In this document: positions 36,827-48,125 of the stretch, in pieces
Numbering within the stretch: the first letter of the stretch is position 1
How the letters are laid out: every line of letters begins with the position of its first letter
Assembly (NCBI GenBank): GCA_028673005.1
Contig: CM054112.1
Span: 188,746,564 to 188,810,563 of the forward strand
Source: Tanypteryx hageni
Lineage: Eukaryota; Arthropoda; Insecta; Odonata; Petaluridae
Direction: 5' to 3'
DNA length: 64,000 bases
Translations under genes and position numbers: made by a program
Notes under the pieces: model-generated
The model's database searches: none
What the model was told of the DNA's origin: nothing
What the model saw: only the letters and a program-made list of their open reading frames with translations

Positions 36827-37536
36827 ATTTTATCATTTATATTTGTATGGTTTTCATTTTTAATTGTCATTCAAAATTAGTAGTGATCTTTTTTCTTCAA
36901 ATAACATATCCTAAACAGATATGGTATGTACCTTGAATTTTTTTTAACTTTTAAAGATTTTTTCCTTAAATCTCTCCAATCATTTTTTTTACAATTTAAT
37001 GTCTTAATCTCTTGGTTTTCCTTATTTGATCCATCCGGAAGAAACATTTTATTCAACCGACGCATGCACACAAGACTTACTTCTGACGCTGTGGATTCAC
37101 CATTTAGTTTTGATCTTCGATATTCAGCTGTGTGCACATGCTAATTTTGTTCCTGTTATGGGTATGATATTGGAGGTTAACCAGGTAAGTTGCTAATACC
37201 TTTTCTCATGATTTATCTAGAGTAGTTTTCTTCATTACAACTGTAGTAGAATCTTCATATTCGGTAACGGTAACACTTCTACCTTTTAAAGACGTGAGCA
37301 GAGAAATTTTCAAATACCATTTTTTAATCATTCAATTCTTGCCATGGTACTGAGTGCTTTTGCTATTATCTGAATGATTCAGAAATGTATAGAAAATATC
37401 CCCTTACCTTTAAAGAATAATTTTTCCTGACATATTCGTGTTTAATTAGAATAAGAACGAGAGCAAGAATTTGAAATACAATTCAAAATATAAATTTATT
37501 TGCGATGTTTTTCTTATTATAATACATATATTTGTA
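36827..37536. other. AT-rich sequence, possibly the Tigger 3' untranslated region
   Basis: No coding domain is recognisable; a - strand frame at 36877-37137 was inspected without result. It lies between the transposase stop and a possible terminal repeat at about 37570-37609. Confidence 0.35.
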
Positions 37537-37565
37537 AAAACTTTCACTTCAGAAAATACAGGATT

Positions 37566-37609
37566 TTACGGGACAGTTGATGAAATACAGGACATTTGGG
37601 CATCCTGTA
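37566..37609. mobile_element. Possible transposon terminus (ACGGGACA...CATCCTGTA)
   Basis: ACGGGACAGTTGATGAAATA is followed by CAGGACATTTGGGCATCCTG, giving repeated GGACA motifs and a short imperfect palindrome. In reverse complement the end would read TACAGGATGCCCAAATGTCC. It may be the right end of the Tigger element, about 780 bp beyond its stop, or a relative of the end at 24786. Neither link is proven. Confidence 0.3.
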
Positions 37610-39770
37610 TAATAATTTAAAATGTACCGGACAAGGTACTATTATGTGCGAATATCATTATCTCCATTTCCGCATCTTACGTTTTTCCGCATCTAAAGTC
37701 GATTTCCCTTGGTCCGGTAAAAAACGTCAGATCGGGAGTTCATTTATTAATGTTGTTTACGTCGTCGACGGTCTGAATTTAGCTGTAAAGTGGTTTCACT
37801 TCAGTTTTCATTCATAGCTCAGTATTGTACTATTCTTTTTATTTTGGAATACCAAATCTAAAGGTGCGTTAATTGTTTTGAAGCAGAGCAAGTTATTCAA
37901 GCTTACTCTGACTCTCATAGCGGAAGAATTTACAAAACTGTATCGAGTGCATCTACTATCATGATCATCCGACCGATTAAACATTTCTCTTGTCCTAGAC
38001 TACTTTTCCGCGGAAGAGTCTCCGATTCAACCTTCAAAGTTAGAATTCCTGGTTCACTCTAAACCGCCGCATCAATCGGAATAATATTGACCAGCACTCA
38101 TGGGTAAACAACAGAGAGCGCCCTCTCGCTCTTTCAGCCCGTCTCCTCGCCGAACTCGGCGGAGTCAACATTCCTCCGTCGTCCTATTTCGAAAATCGTT
38201 TTATTATTATTATTATTTTCTTCGGCTTCTCGTTCCAAAAGATTCGATTCGGAGGAAAACGTTACTGGTTGTCTCCAAAAGAAAAATCTCGAGAGACGAG
38301 AGCAAGACCGGAATAAAATATTCCTCTAATTTTATCGCTTTGTAGGATATTTAATTTTATTCGGAACTCATTCGTACATGTATTCTCAGCCATACTTGTA
38401 TTCTCATCCACCGTAAAATATGATGATATTTTTTCAAAGAAATTATAACAAAATATGAGCTAATATTTCCTTCCTCTATCGTTAAGGTTGTTTGACAGCC
38501 ATGGAAAGGCTTCTCCGTCAGAATGAATGGGGAAAAGTCCAACGTACAGCATGATTTTTGTGAGGAAAAAAGCTATTCGGCACGCTTAAAAGTAAAAATT
38601 TTGCATCGTGAGATCTATCCGCCAGTCGGTCATATGCTTTAAATTCCGCCGACCTCTTTAATTTACAAATTAGGTCGCAAAATTGTAAGTATGGAATCGC
38701 ACAATTCTAAGCGCACGGCCGCCAACAACTCGTATTTTAAGCGTTTCGGTAGAAGGCCAAATTAAAAGTCGTTTTTCCCGGAAAAAGAAACTTTTATTCT
38801 TCGTCTTGTTTTTTTACGTCCAGTCGGTTTTATTAGCCTCGTTCCCTTCCCTCGCATTTCACTGCCAACCGCTGTCTCCTGTTGTCCCTTCGGTGCCGCC
38901 TCCTCCGCCATCCATTCAGGCAACCCTCGTTCTCGGGACGGGGCATGTGTGGTCTCCAGGGAGACAGTGGGAAGAGAAGGGGGAGGAAGGAGAAGGGGGA
39001 CGGAGGAAAGGGGAGGGAGGAAGGGTTGGGAGGGAGCGCGGGGAAATGAAGGAGAATGGAGAGACTGGGAGCTCGTGAAAAGGAGAGGGAGTCGTGGGAT
39101 GAGTGGGCGTTTGGGAAGTGCAGGGAAAGAGGTGTTTCGGAACGGCAGAGAAAACAGGGAAAATGAAACGCGATGGAATAAAGGGGCGATTCGGGACAAG
39201 GTCTCGTGCGCTAAGGAGGAAAACGGAGCGTGGGATCTGAAGCGAGAGGTGTTATTCGCTTAGCCCGTTTGCCGCCCAACAAATTTTCGTCGGCCAATGC
39301 AGCCGGTGAATGATCGCTTCCCGTCGTTTCGGAGCTCTGCGATGAATGCGCGTTTGAGGATTTGGGGCAGAACTATGAGAATATCTCAAACGGCCGATTG
39401 TTGGAATTTTTTTGAGGGAGAATGAGTGATCGATCGGACTTGGGTAGTTAAAATGAGACGAATGAAGCGTAACGTAAGTAAGATATTCGATTGGATTTAG
39501 AAGAGGAAAAACCAGGGATAAAAACTGCAAAACGCGCCGGCTCAACTCAATCACCAATCAACAAAACAAACAAACTCATTTGTTAAGACGCAGAAGAAGA
39601 TTTCTTAAAATGCGACTACAAGCATATCTTTTTACTCGCTGGTCTCTGTTCAAACTCTTGATATGTAACAGACGCGATCTAGAGGGCATGTGTGGAATCA
39701 CAACTCCTTAGTATCGAAAAAATAAATCATTTTAGATGACAAAAAGGGAAGTGTTGACGTAAGTTCTATG
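37610..39770. other. Unassigned sequence with a GA tract
   Basis: A (TTA)n run lies at about 38201-38217. A purine-rich tract occupies about 38965-39180 on +. Frames across it (38949-39263 and the opposing - frame) are low-complexity artefacts. No gene is supported. Confidence 0.4.
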
Positions 39771-39774
39771 CACG

Positions 39775-39965
39775 CAGGCATATGCTGGGCTATAAGAAAT
39801 TCTGCCTTGGCTTGTAATCGAATCCGGGTCTTCCACTTACCGGACGGAGCGGGAGAATTAATCTGCCTCGGTGGTTTAGCAGTAGAATATCCGCCAGACT
39901 AGTGGTAGACCCGGGCTTGATTCTCGGTCAAAGCAGACTTTTCACCCTGCTTTCCAGAATTTCTC
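39775..39965 (+). repeat. Palindromic tRNA-derived SINE-like repeat, copy 1
   Basis: The right half (about 39867-39938) resembles a glycine-type tRNA: GCCTCGGTGGTTTAGCAGTA (A-box region), a CCGCCAGACTAGTGG anticodon-arm-like part, then GACCCGGGCTTGATTCTCGG (B-box region). The left half (39810-39841) holds the same tRNA 3' part in reverse orientation (AATCGAATCCGGGTC, then TTCCACTTACC), so two B boxes face each other. It shares GGCATATGCTGG, GTCTTCCACTTACC and the B-box region with the copy at 62828-63019. The acceptor arm does not pair well, so this is not a functional tRNA. Confidence 0.6.
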
Positions 39966-40400
39966 CACATTATATGAAATTACGCTAATGTTAAATTAAC
40001 TAAAATGTATAAAAGCGACACATAACATGTTACACCTACCCCTCGCTTTGAACCGTATAAGCGTCCCTGGAAAGTATCGTGTTAACCAAAAACGTGCAAA
40101 GTGAGTTAGGTTTTCCTAAAGAAATACATGTGATCACATTTTAGCGCCATCTTGAATTCAACTTTCAACAATAGTTACAACATATTCAGAAATGTTTCCT
40201 CAATCATTCCTAATAACCTCTGAGTCGAACTGAAAAATTTTTATGCGTTTTAATGTTCGGAAACTTTTAAAACTGCATAAAAGCGAAATTGATGGTCGTA
40301 CAATTCTAAACGGTTCCCCAAAAAGTAAAATAGTGCTAAACCAAAAACGTGTAAAGCGAAACCGTGCAATTTGGGGAAGGGTGTTTATTAGTTTTAGATG
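39966..40400. repeat. Direct repeat around AACCAAAAACGTG(C/T)AAAG
   Basis: GTTAACCAAAAACGTGCAAA (about 40081) and GCTAAACCAAAAACGTGTAA (about 40334) are direct repeats about 250 bp apart. With CCTCGCTTTGAACCGTATAA at 40042 they recall subterminal repeats of pogo/Tigger-type elements. No TIR pair or transposase was found, so the class is a guess. Confidence 0.35.
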
Positions 40401-41480
40401 AGAGCAAAAAACAAACCGTTGCCTCAAACTTGCGCGTTATCGAGGCTCATTTACTCATTCCACGAACAGCTAAGAGAATCCTCTTTCTTCTTTGCAAAAA
40501 CAACCTGACGCTAGCGAAAGTTAAATCGGAAGATTTATTTTTTCCATTCGGACGGAAGAAGAGAGAAGCAGAGTGGGACGATATGAAGGGATGGGACGTG
40601 AAAGCGGCAGAGAAGAGGATGGCAGAGGAAGAAGGGGGGAGAGAGCTCGGAAAGGGTTTCCGAAAGGGGAATAAGATGGTGGCGATGCTATACATAGATT
40701 GACTCAGAGGGGACGAGAAGGAAAAGATGCGAGGAGGGAATAAAGAGGCGGAGGGGAAATGAGGGACTCCTTTGGGAGGCTGAGAGAGGGAAATCCCGTG
40801 AAACGCGAGGGGGAGAAAGAGAGTGGGAGTTAAAGGGCGAGGTGAGGCGGCTCGTAAAGGATAAGGGATTGGAGGTGGGAAAGGAGAGAGTGGAGAAAGA
40901 GAGATTGATTGGTTCGAGGTGAGCTGAGAAACTTTCTGTTAGAGGTTCCTTCCTCCGCTTCGATTTGTTCAGGCGAGAGATGTAAACGAAACGGATTTCC
41001 TCGTTTCCTAGATATAACTCCATCGCCCTTCACTCAGTGATTTTCTTGTATGTATTGTTGTATATAGCTCGAGGGGAAAAGTAATACACGGATTGGATTG
41101 ATTTTAACCGTGGTAGCAGTATTATGAGCTTTTTATGCTTACGTAGATACACACAGAGAAAAACAAAATTATGTTCGTGCTATAATTAAAATTTGAAGGT
41201 GTTCGAGATTGACGTTATACTTTCCTCCTAATTTTCAAATCAGGGGAGTGGAATATTTGTCTGGAATAACGAAACTGTCTTGGCCGATTGGAGTTTCTAT
41301 AATATTAAATCTCCGCTTTAAAATTTAAAATGCTAACATTTATTTTTTGAATTCTGAGAGAATGAATAATTTTTGTGTTATCTTACTGAGATTATGCCAT
41401 ACAAGGTAGTTCCATTTCCGCGTGAAATGCGATTCATGGCAATGGTTTGAATTCGCTGCTAGTTCGGTAGTATCTATTGC
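40401..41480. other. GA-rich tract and unassigned sequence
   Basis: 40555-40925 is purine-rich on + and gives artefactual Lys/Glu/Arg frames. 40990-41480 is AT-rich without recognisable genes. Confidence 0.5.
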
Positions 41481-41490
41481 GTCCTTGTAC

Positions 41491-41810
41491 CTTTAACACT
41501 TGAATGCATAACACGGATCAAAAATGATCCACCTCTTGTATAATTTGTGTAAAACAGGCGATTAAATTGTTTCGGTGCAACCATGTTAAGCCAATTCCTC
41601 AATAAACGCTCCATTAAATTGAAAATTGCTCCAATTTGTCTGCATGTGCTTCCACCTGCGGAAACGTCCGTAGACCAATTATTTCATAACATAATGGAAC
41701 AATTTGCGAAAAATTAAACTTTCATTTAATGAAAGCATTTATTGATTTAGAGAATTTTAATCTTATTTCTCAGTTTCAGGTCAATCCTGACCCATGTTAT
41801 GAACTGACGA
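41491..41810. mobile_element. Possible TTAA-type MITE
   Basis: The left side reads TTAA then CACTTGAATGCATAACACGG and ATCAAAAATGATCC. The right side (about 41779-41807), in reverse complement, reads CAGTTCATAACATGGGTCAG then GATTGACC. About 17 of 24 bases agree in the best-matching block. The left TTAA would suit a piggyBac-like target site, but the right boundary lacks a clear TTAA. Low-confidence call. Confidence 0.25.
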
Positions 41811-42413
41811 TTATAAAATTTATTATACTTTTAAATTTGAATTTGTCAGCATACAAACTTAGTGAGCATAGGAAGTGAGAATCAATCAAAAAGGTCTGAT
41901 ATGTTTACATTTCTATGAAACTCATAGGCTTTTAGCTTTTTTTATAAATAGATTGTAAATTACAAATGTTTTTACGTCGAATTCCATTTGTTGCATTAAA
42001 TTTGCTAAATCTAAGAATTTGTTGTTACTGTGGGTGAAATAGGTTACGTAAAGGCCAATCCCGTTTATTATAATACTGCTGAAACAGTGACTGTAATGAA
42101 AAGGAGGAGTAACTTAAATAAAAAGTTTCTAGATTTTCTATATTTTTATGTAACATCTATTAATTTTGTTTTTTTTTCATTCTTTTTATGTGAATTTTCT
42201 CTGCAGCGAATCACATACAAAACCATGCCAACGATCGTAAACAGTTATATTGGAAACAAGAGATTTAAAATATCTTCTGAGAAATTTTGTTTATCCTTCG
42301 CTGAAGCGCTGAGGTGATAGATCGAAAGATATTTGCAACATAAGCGACAACAATTTTATGCGCCTTAAGTCGGAACACTCAGATCATTCGTCGAAACACA
42401 ACGACCGCGGTAT

Positions 42414-42415
<2 letters not shown>
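41811..42415. other. Unassigned AT-rich sequence
   Basis: No coding domain or repeat is recognised. A frame at 42030-42317 was inspected without result. Confidence 0.4.

Positions 42416-42444
<29 letters not shown>
42416..42444. repeat. (TC)n microsatellite
   Basis: Pure TC dinucleotide array of about 29 bases. Confidence 0.95.
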
Positions 42445-42447
<3 letters not shown>

Positions 42448-44265
42448 CGCCGCGCAACTATGATGTCTTCAAAGAGTATTTCCAGCCGGGGCCACATTCA
42501 AGGGCACACATGCTCGATTCTGCCAACGTAAAATGAATCGTAAAATTCAGGCGGACAACGCCTCGCACTATTCGTACGTCTCTCTTTCTCTTCATGTTCA
42601 GAGAGACCTCTCTCTCTCTCTCTCCCTCCCTCATACCATAACCTCCCTCATACCATAACCTCCCTCTCTTCTCTTACAACTCCCTCTGTACACGTGAATC
42701 TGTTGTGAAAGACTCCCTCTGTGCGAGGGATTCTCGGAAATAGGACTGTTAATGGAGAGGGCATAGAGTTTCTGCCGATAGATAGAGAAGAGATACAACA
42801 TTCGCCGTTGAAAAAAGAAAAGAGGTCCTTTTTTATCACCTCACTCTTTACTCGCACGCCAAAAGGAAGGATCCCCTTCTTCCCTTCATCCTCCATCCTT
42901 CCCATGTCTTTCTTTCCTCTGGATCTTCTCTCTCAAATTAACTGGAACCAAACACATGGTAAAATGATGGGGAGAGAATGATTTTGGGGAGGTGGGAAGG
43001 AAGGGGTGCTTTTAAAAAAATGGTGGGGAAAGGAGAAGGAGCGGGGGAATTTTTTAACTTCTTCACGCTTATTCATATAACGATCCCTCTTCGCCTCCTC
43101 GCTTTCCCGCCTCCACCCCAATATCTCCCTTCCCCTTCGTTCCCCTCCCTTCCCCCGGTTCCTGCTAACCATCCGCTCAATGCTTCGAGGCACGTCCGGA
43201 CCGAAATGCTTACCAACGCTCTTAAGACAAGGATAAGCGCCTTGCCTCCTATCATCTTTTGAAACGCGCCGTCTTTTGTTTCTCGCGGGAGGGAGAGAGA
43301 GAGAGGAAAAATAGAGAAAGTGAGATGGGAGATGGCGAGAAAGATAAAAAAAGAGAGAAAGGCGCAGATGATTGAGTGGAAGGGAGGTCGGTGACTGGTC
43401 TTTTCCCACGGGAGAAACGACCACGTGAATCCGGGAATCCCCGTGAGCCGGAGCTTTCCGCGAGTATTTTATAAATATTTTTTTTATAAATATTTTTTCC
43501 CTGAACGAGAATATAACTTACTTCTTGTTACCCCTTTCCTTTTTCTCTTGTTTTTTTTTAATACGCGCGGGTCTGTTCCGAGAGAAAAAAAGATAGCGCG
43601 TATTCCCTTCTGCTACTGCGTGGCGGGTTTTAAGTGCCTCGGGATTTGTTTTTTTATATAAATCTCTCACCTCGGTAAAACACTTAAAAGGGTTTTTTTC
43701 CAGTGGATAGGAAGAACTTAACGAGATTTCTTGCCCTTTGTTCATCCGTGTTTATATTTGCGGCGTTATCATGGCGAGTGTGTGGCAAGTAGACAATAAT
43801 GGCGTATTGTTTTGGAGATGAATCAGTGAGATGCAAACACGCTTTTTATCGTCAGCTATGAAGTGCGCTGTAATATTAGTGCGGCAGTGCTAATATATAA
43901 TTCCACTTCGCAGGCTTGTGGATTTTAGTATAACCGCCTTTGGAACTCCATTTAGGGCCAGGATGCGGCACACCGTTTTTATCATTCGATCGAAGCTTAT
44001 TTTGAAGTTATTAATTATTTCTAAAGAAATGTGACTTTTCAAATAAAACTTACTCGTTGATTTAGTTGGAATAACATTCATACAGGAAATATTTACATTT
44101 TTGCCTGAGTATAATGAAGTTTTTAGTTTCCTATACAATTTGAAAATTACTGATGAAGATAAGTTATCGAATAAATGTAAAGATTGGCATCTGGCCTTGA
44201 TGGATGGAAGTCGACAAGGAACTGTTTTTCAAGGTTAACGGCGTATTTTTACTAACATTACACTT
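42445..44265. other. Unassigned sequence with short CT/GA repeats
   Basis: Includes an 18-bp unit (CCTCCCTCATACCATAAC-type) tandemly repeated twice near 42626-42661, purine-rich stretches at 42975-43050 and 43290-43390, and a duplicated ATAAATATTTTTT unit near 43471-43498. No gene is supported. Confidence 0.4.
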
Positions 44266-44274
44266 TAGTTTTCG

Positions 44275-44383
44275 CGTACTTGGAACCTATCCTCATTGAC
44301 ATAATTACCCCGTTTTGCGCGAATTTTGCTTAGCGTTAAATTTTCGGAAACATTTGTCTCGTAAAGCGAGGTATGGCTGTATG
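44275..44383 (-). mobile_element. Possible solo end of a pogo/Tigger-like element
   Basis: On -, the sequence ending at 44383 reads TACAGCCATACCTCGCTTTA then CGAGACAAATG. It resembles TIRs of pogo/Tigger-type transposons, which often start CAG...ATACCTCG. No opposite end is evident nearby. Low confidence. Confidence 0.3.
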
Positions 44384-45360
44384 TACGTATATCATATACA
44401 TCAGAATAATGCTCGAGACCGTGGTTCACCCAATCTATGAAATTTATCCACATTGTTTATATTCAGCAAAGCCAATACTCTTTTTCAACAATTGGATCAA
44501 GTTGATCTTTCGATTGCGACTGGATGGGCGCCATTTAAAAGTGTCATTCAACCGTCTATTGAATATAACGTGCACTCCAGAAGATTTTAAATATATTACT
44601 ATACGTTACCCCTGGATGCTGTGGATCTCGCTGCCAGGTTTTTTCTTCCGTGGTCTCGTCCGACAAATAGGTCTCACCTCAGGCGCCGCCAATGTGTGCA
44701 TTTGGCAAAGGATCTCTTGTTGCCAACACGGCGCCGTTTGTTTTTGGCTTCGCAGACTCAGAGGACTTCCCCATTCTTCATTACTCATGATATACTTTAC
44801 GCGTACCTGAGTTAGTTTCGAACACTGGACGTTTTCGTGTACACATCGAAATAATAAGTTAATGACGACGAATGAACTTCGGGCGGCTACAATTTTGAAA
44901 GACATTTATGCAAGGCCGTTTCTTATGAGTTATTTTTAGTCGAAAAAAAAATACCTTTTTACATAGCAAAATTAAATGCAGAATAATTATTTCGAGAAAA
45001 TTTTCCCAGCGACAGCTGGTTATTAACTCTTTCTCATGATTTTATCAAGTTAGATAATTGCAAAATGATGCGCATTAAATATTTCGAGCCTCCGATTGCT
45101 TGTCGTTTCGATGTTTTAATTGATAACATGTGTACAGTTCCTTTTATAATGGCGCCTGCGAGCCGAATAAAGTGTCATTTTCCAAATAAGCACAAAAATC
45201 ATCGTCCGATTCCAAAATTTCGTGCAATTCCACGCCAACTACCGGGCCGCCCACAGAAGACCTCCAAGTGAACGATGATTTCCTTAAATGACGAATAAAA
45301 CATTTACGAACATTCTCAAAACTGTGTATTGTTCTCATCCATCTTCAAAATTTCCTCTCA
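44384..45360. other. Unassigned sequence with no gene seen
   Basis: Open frames at 44373-44810 and 44606-44905 lie opposite one another and have no recognisable domain. Confidence 0.4.
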
Positions 45361-45944
45361 CCGTACATTTCTGCGACCTTTTGGTTTCCGTTCTCCATTA
45401 CCTCTCTCTCTTTTGTTTCTCCACCTCTTGTTTTTTTCACTTTTTGTTTCCCTTTCTATTCGTTTTTTCCCGCTCTTTTCTTTTATTTCTCCACTCTCTT
45501 CCATATCGACATGGGTCCCTTTTCTCTAGTTTGGGTCACTTACCTCGCCCTTTCCTCCTCAACGCCTCCTCTCCCATTCCCTACATATATCCCTCTGAAA
45601 CATCTCTCTTCTTGACCTTTTACCTTCGCCCGCTTCCCCTCTCGCTCTTTTTATAACCCTACTCTCTTCCTCTCTCACCCACTCCCTCAACCATCTTATC
45701 CCTTCTCTCATGCCTCTTTCCCTCTCGCCTGGTAGGCTTACACTCTTTTCCTTTAAATTCGCCTCAAACCTTTCCCCACCAGAGACACGCCAGGAACTTT
45801 TCCTCGTCCACTCTCTTTCCACCCATCCATTTACCTCCAAAAACCCTTTTCATTTTCCGTAGCTATCTCTCTCTCTCTCCCTCTCTCTCTCTCTCCCCTC
45901 TCTCTCTCTCTCTCTCCCTCTCTCTCTCTCCCTCTCTCTCTCTA
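45361..45944. repeat. Pyrimidine tract ending in a long CT microsatellite
   Basis: CT-rich on + throughout, ending in about 80 bases of (CT)n with CCC interruptions (45865-45943). The Ser/Phe/Leu and Arg/Glu frames here are artefacts. Confidence 0.85.
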
Positions 45945-46334
45945 GTTAATCTAGCTCCAATTTGCGTCCGAAACTTCTTTTCGTACGTATGATTTTTAAT
46001 GCTTCGTTTATGCTTGCAAATGAGGGAAATTTTATTTCTGGATTTTCTTTTCTTGGGAAAGACAAAGCCTTGATATACCTAGGAGAAGTGAGCCAGTATT
46101 TTCATTCATACATTGTGCTAAGTGGATGTCAGTATAAGGGAAATATGCTGAGGAACATATTTCTAGTGTCTGACGATGAAATTATCTCAATCTTTTACTG
46201 AAATCAAATCATTATGTACACAATACGCCGTTTTCCAGTTGTCGATTAGAACTTACATGAAGGAGATAAGTCGAACAAAGCTATGGATAATATTTTGATA
46301 AAATACCTTTTTATACTATAGGGGTCATATGGGA

Positions 46335-46597
46335 CAGTGTTTCTTAACGGGGGTCCTTGGAGACCTAGATATCCGCGCATCATTTCTCGGGGGTCCGCGA
46401 GTTGAGTAGGACATGATGTTTATTTGTATCTATAACTCGTTTAATCCCACGCGCAGGTCTGAGTAATTTTTAAAAGTGAAAAAATAACAAGACAATGAAC
46501 GGAAAATGTATGAACTTTTCATGGAGAGGGGAGGGTCCACAGAAATAATGAAACTTTGTAGAGGGTCCGTGATTCAAAAAAATGCTGAGAAACACTG
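46335..46597. mobile_element. hAT-type MITE, older copy
   Basis: Starts CAGTGTTTCTTAACGGGGGT at 46335 and ends GCTGAGAAACACTG at 46597. The terminal inverted repeats are CAGTGTTTCT with two later mismatches. Flanking octamers ATATGGGA and ATATAGTA match at 6 of 8 bases, consistent with a decayed 8-bp target duplication. Internal GGGGTCC and GGGTCCGTG motifs are typical of this hAT repeat type. At 263 bp it carries no coding capacity. Confidence 0.75.
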
Positions 46598-47180
46598 ATA
46601 TAGTAGACAAAACACTTTTTTAAGTACCAAATATGTACTCGAAATGCAAATGCACTCACGCACAACATGCTCTTTCTGGTTTGCGAGTATTTGCGCCGCT
46701 TCAGAGACTACTTCATACGTATGCGTATGTTTACGGGATGTTTTTCCACACCAGGTAGTATCCAATCTTCAATCGCGCGCACAAAAATTTGCAAGGAATC
46801 GGCCAGTAGAAGCATGGTCTTTGGTTTCTAGATAATTAGCGCGGATAATTATAACTCTTCAGCTTCACCAAATGGATGTTTATTTATGAAAGTCGCCAGA
46901 ACAGCAAATAAACTTTTCAATCGCTGAAGTATGCACTTTTAAGAGCTCGCTTCCCCCTTTCGCACTGTTGTTGCCTCCATCATGTCGCTGACTACGCGTT
47001 TTCGAATGCATCTTGGGGCATTGCCCTCCCACCATCTCCATCTTTTGTCAAGAGTATTGCGCGGATTGCACTATCGTTACTAGTTCCTACCGATACGGTA
47101 CACAAACGAGAAATAACTCTGGAGGAATCCCTTTCTAAATTACGCTCCTCATGATAGAGAGACAAAATTTTCCGTATTAT
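46598..47180. other. Unassigned sequence
   Basis: No gene, repeat or RNA signal recognised. Confidence 0.4.
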
Positions 47181-47545
47181 CTTCCTTTTCCTTAGCCGCA
47201 GGTCTTACCTTCCCTACGTCTTCCTCTTCCTTTCCTCAAAATATCCCCTTTCCGACCCCCTTCCGTCTTTCCTCTCTCTCTCTCCTCACCACGCCCCCTC
47301 CCTCCCTCCTTTACTGACTTCCACCGCCGAGTTAAGATTGGCAACAACCACGGGGCCTTCCCCTTAACTCCCTCATCCTTTCCTACCCTCTCTAACCGTC
47401 TCCCATTCTCCTCCCTCTCTCCCTCCTTCCTATCCCTTCCTCCGCCGCCCTCCTCATCTCCCAAACTCTTCTCAGCCAGTGTGTTCCAGTGTCGTTCTCC
47501 TCTGCGGACGAGGAAGAAGGGAGAGAGAGAGAGGGAGACTCCGGG
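47181..47545. repeat. Pyrimidine-rich tract
   Basis: CT-rich on + with CCTCCCTCC units, ending in a short GA run (47518-47538). The long - strand frames are Arg/Glu/Gly-rich artefacts. Confidence 0.75.
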
Positions 47546-48125
47546 TTCGCTCTGCACGAGTGTGTTGCTCTTCGCTCCAACACTAGCTCCGTCTTCACTA
47601 TTAGGGTCCTCTTTTTGAGGATCAGTCTTTCAAATCCCTCGCGGTCGCACGGGGGTCGAGGAAATTGATTACGCCACATCGCTTGCGTGACCAGTGTCGT
47701 CTTACTTGTTTTTTATATCCCTTGGACCTTTCCATATTTCATGCCCTCGTAACTATTTCTCGATTCTCCATCCCTGATTTCTTTCGTCCGCTACTGTCAC
47801 CGCCAGAACGCGCCGTCGTCGTCGTCGAAGAATTGTTGATGGTTTTTTCCTCGATGAAACCCATACCGAATTCGGTGCGTTGTGTATTCAAGTGAGTGTT
47901 CCTTTCCCATACTTTGACGAAGAAAACATTGCAAACTACAACAGTGCAGTGACGAGCGTGTTTGGGTGTGCGTGTGCCGGAGTGTCGGAATCGCTGCGGT
48001 TTTCGTGTTTGTTTTGTTTGATCAGCCAACTGTCCAAACCGTATTTTTGTTTCCTCGGCCGTTGGTCTTTCTGACAAGAGAACGTGTTTGGAGTGTCCTT
48101 TTGGTTTAGCTTTGTTCCCATGGTG
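47546..48125 (+). promoter_or_regulatory. CpG-rich stretch with a splice donor, a candidate upstream exon or promoter
   Basis: CpGs are dense (for example CGCCGTCGTCGTCGTCG at 47811-47827). At 47893 a strong donor GTGAGT follows ATTCAA. An ATG at 47839 in the same frame would give a short peptide (MVFSSMKPIPNSVRCVF) ending in phase 2 at that donor, which cannot join directly to the phase-0 CH-domain exon at 63736. If real, the stretch is more likely a 5' untranslated exon of the navigator gene or of another transcript. Speculative. Confidence 0.25.

Noticed and set aside
39867..39938. A functional glycine tRNA gene
   Set aside because: A and B box similarity is real, but the acceptor and anticodon arms do not pair properly and related copies are fragments, so it is a tRNA-derived repeat.
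44373..44905. Overlapping opposed open frames of 145 and 99 codons
   Set aside because: No domain, no splice support and mutual shadowing.
47839..47892. Alternative navigator N-terminal coding exon
   Set aside because: Its donor is phase 2, while the CH-domain exon is phase 0; no linking exon was seen.
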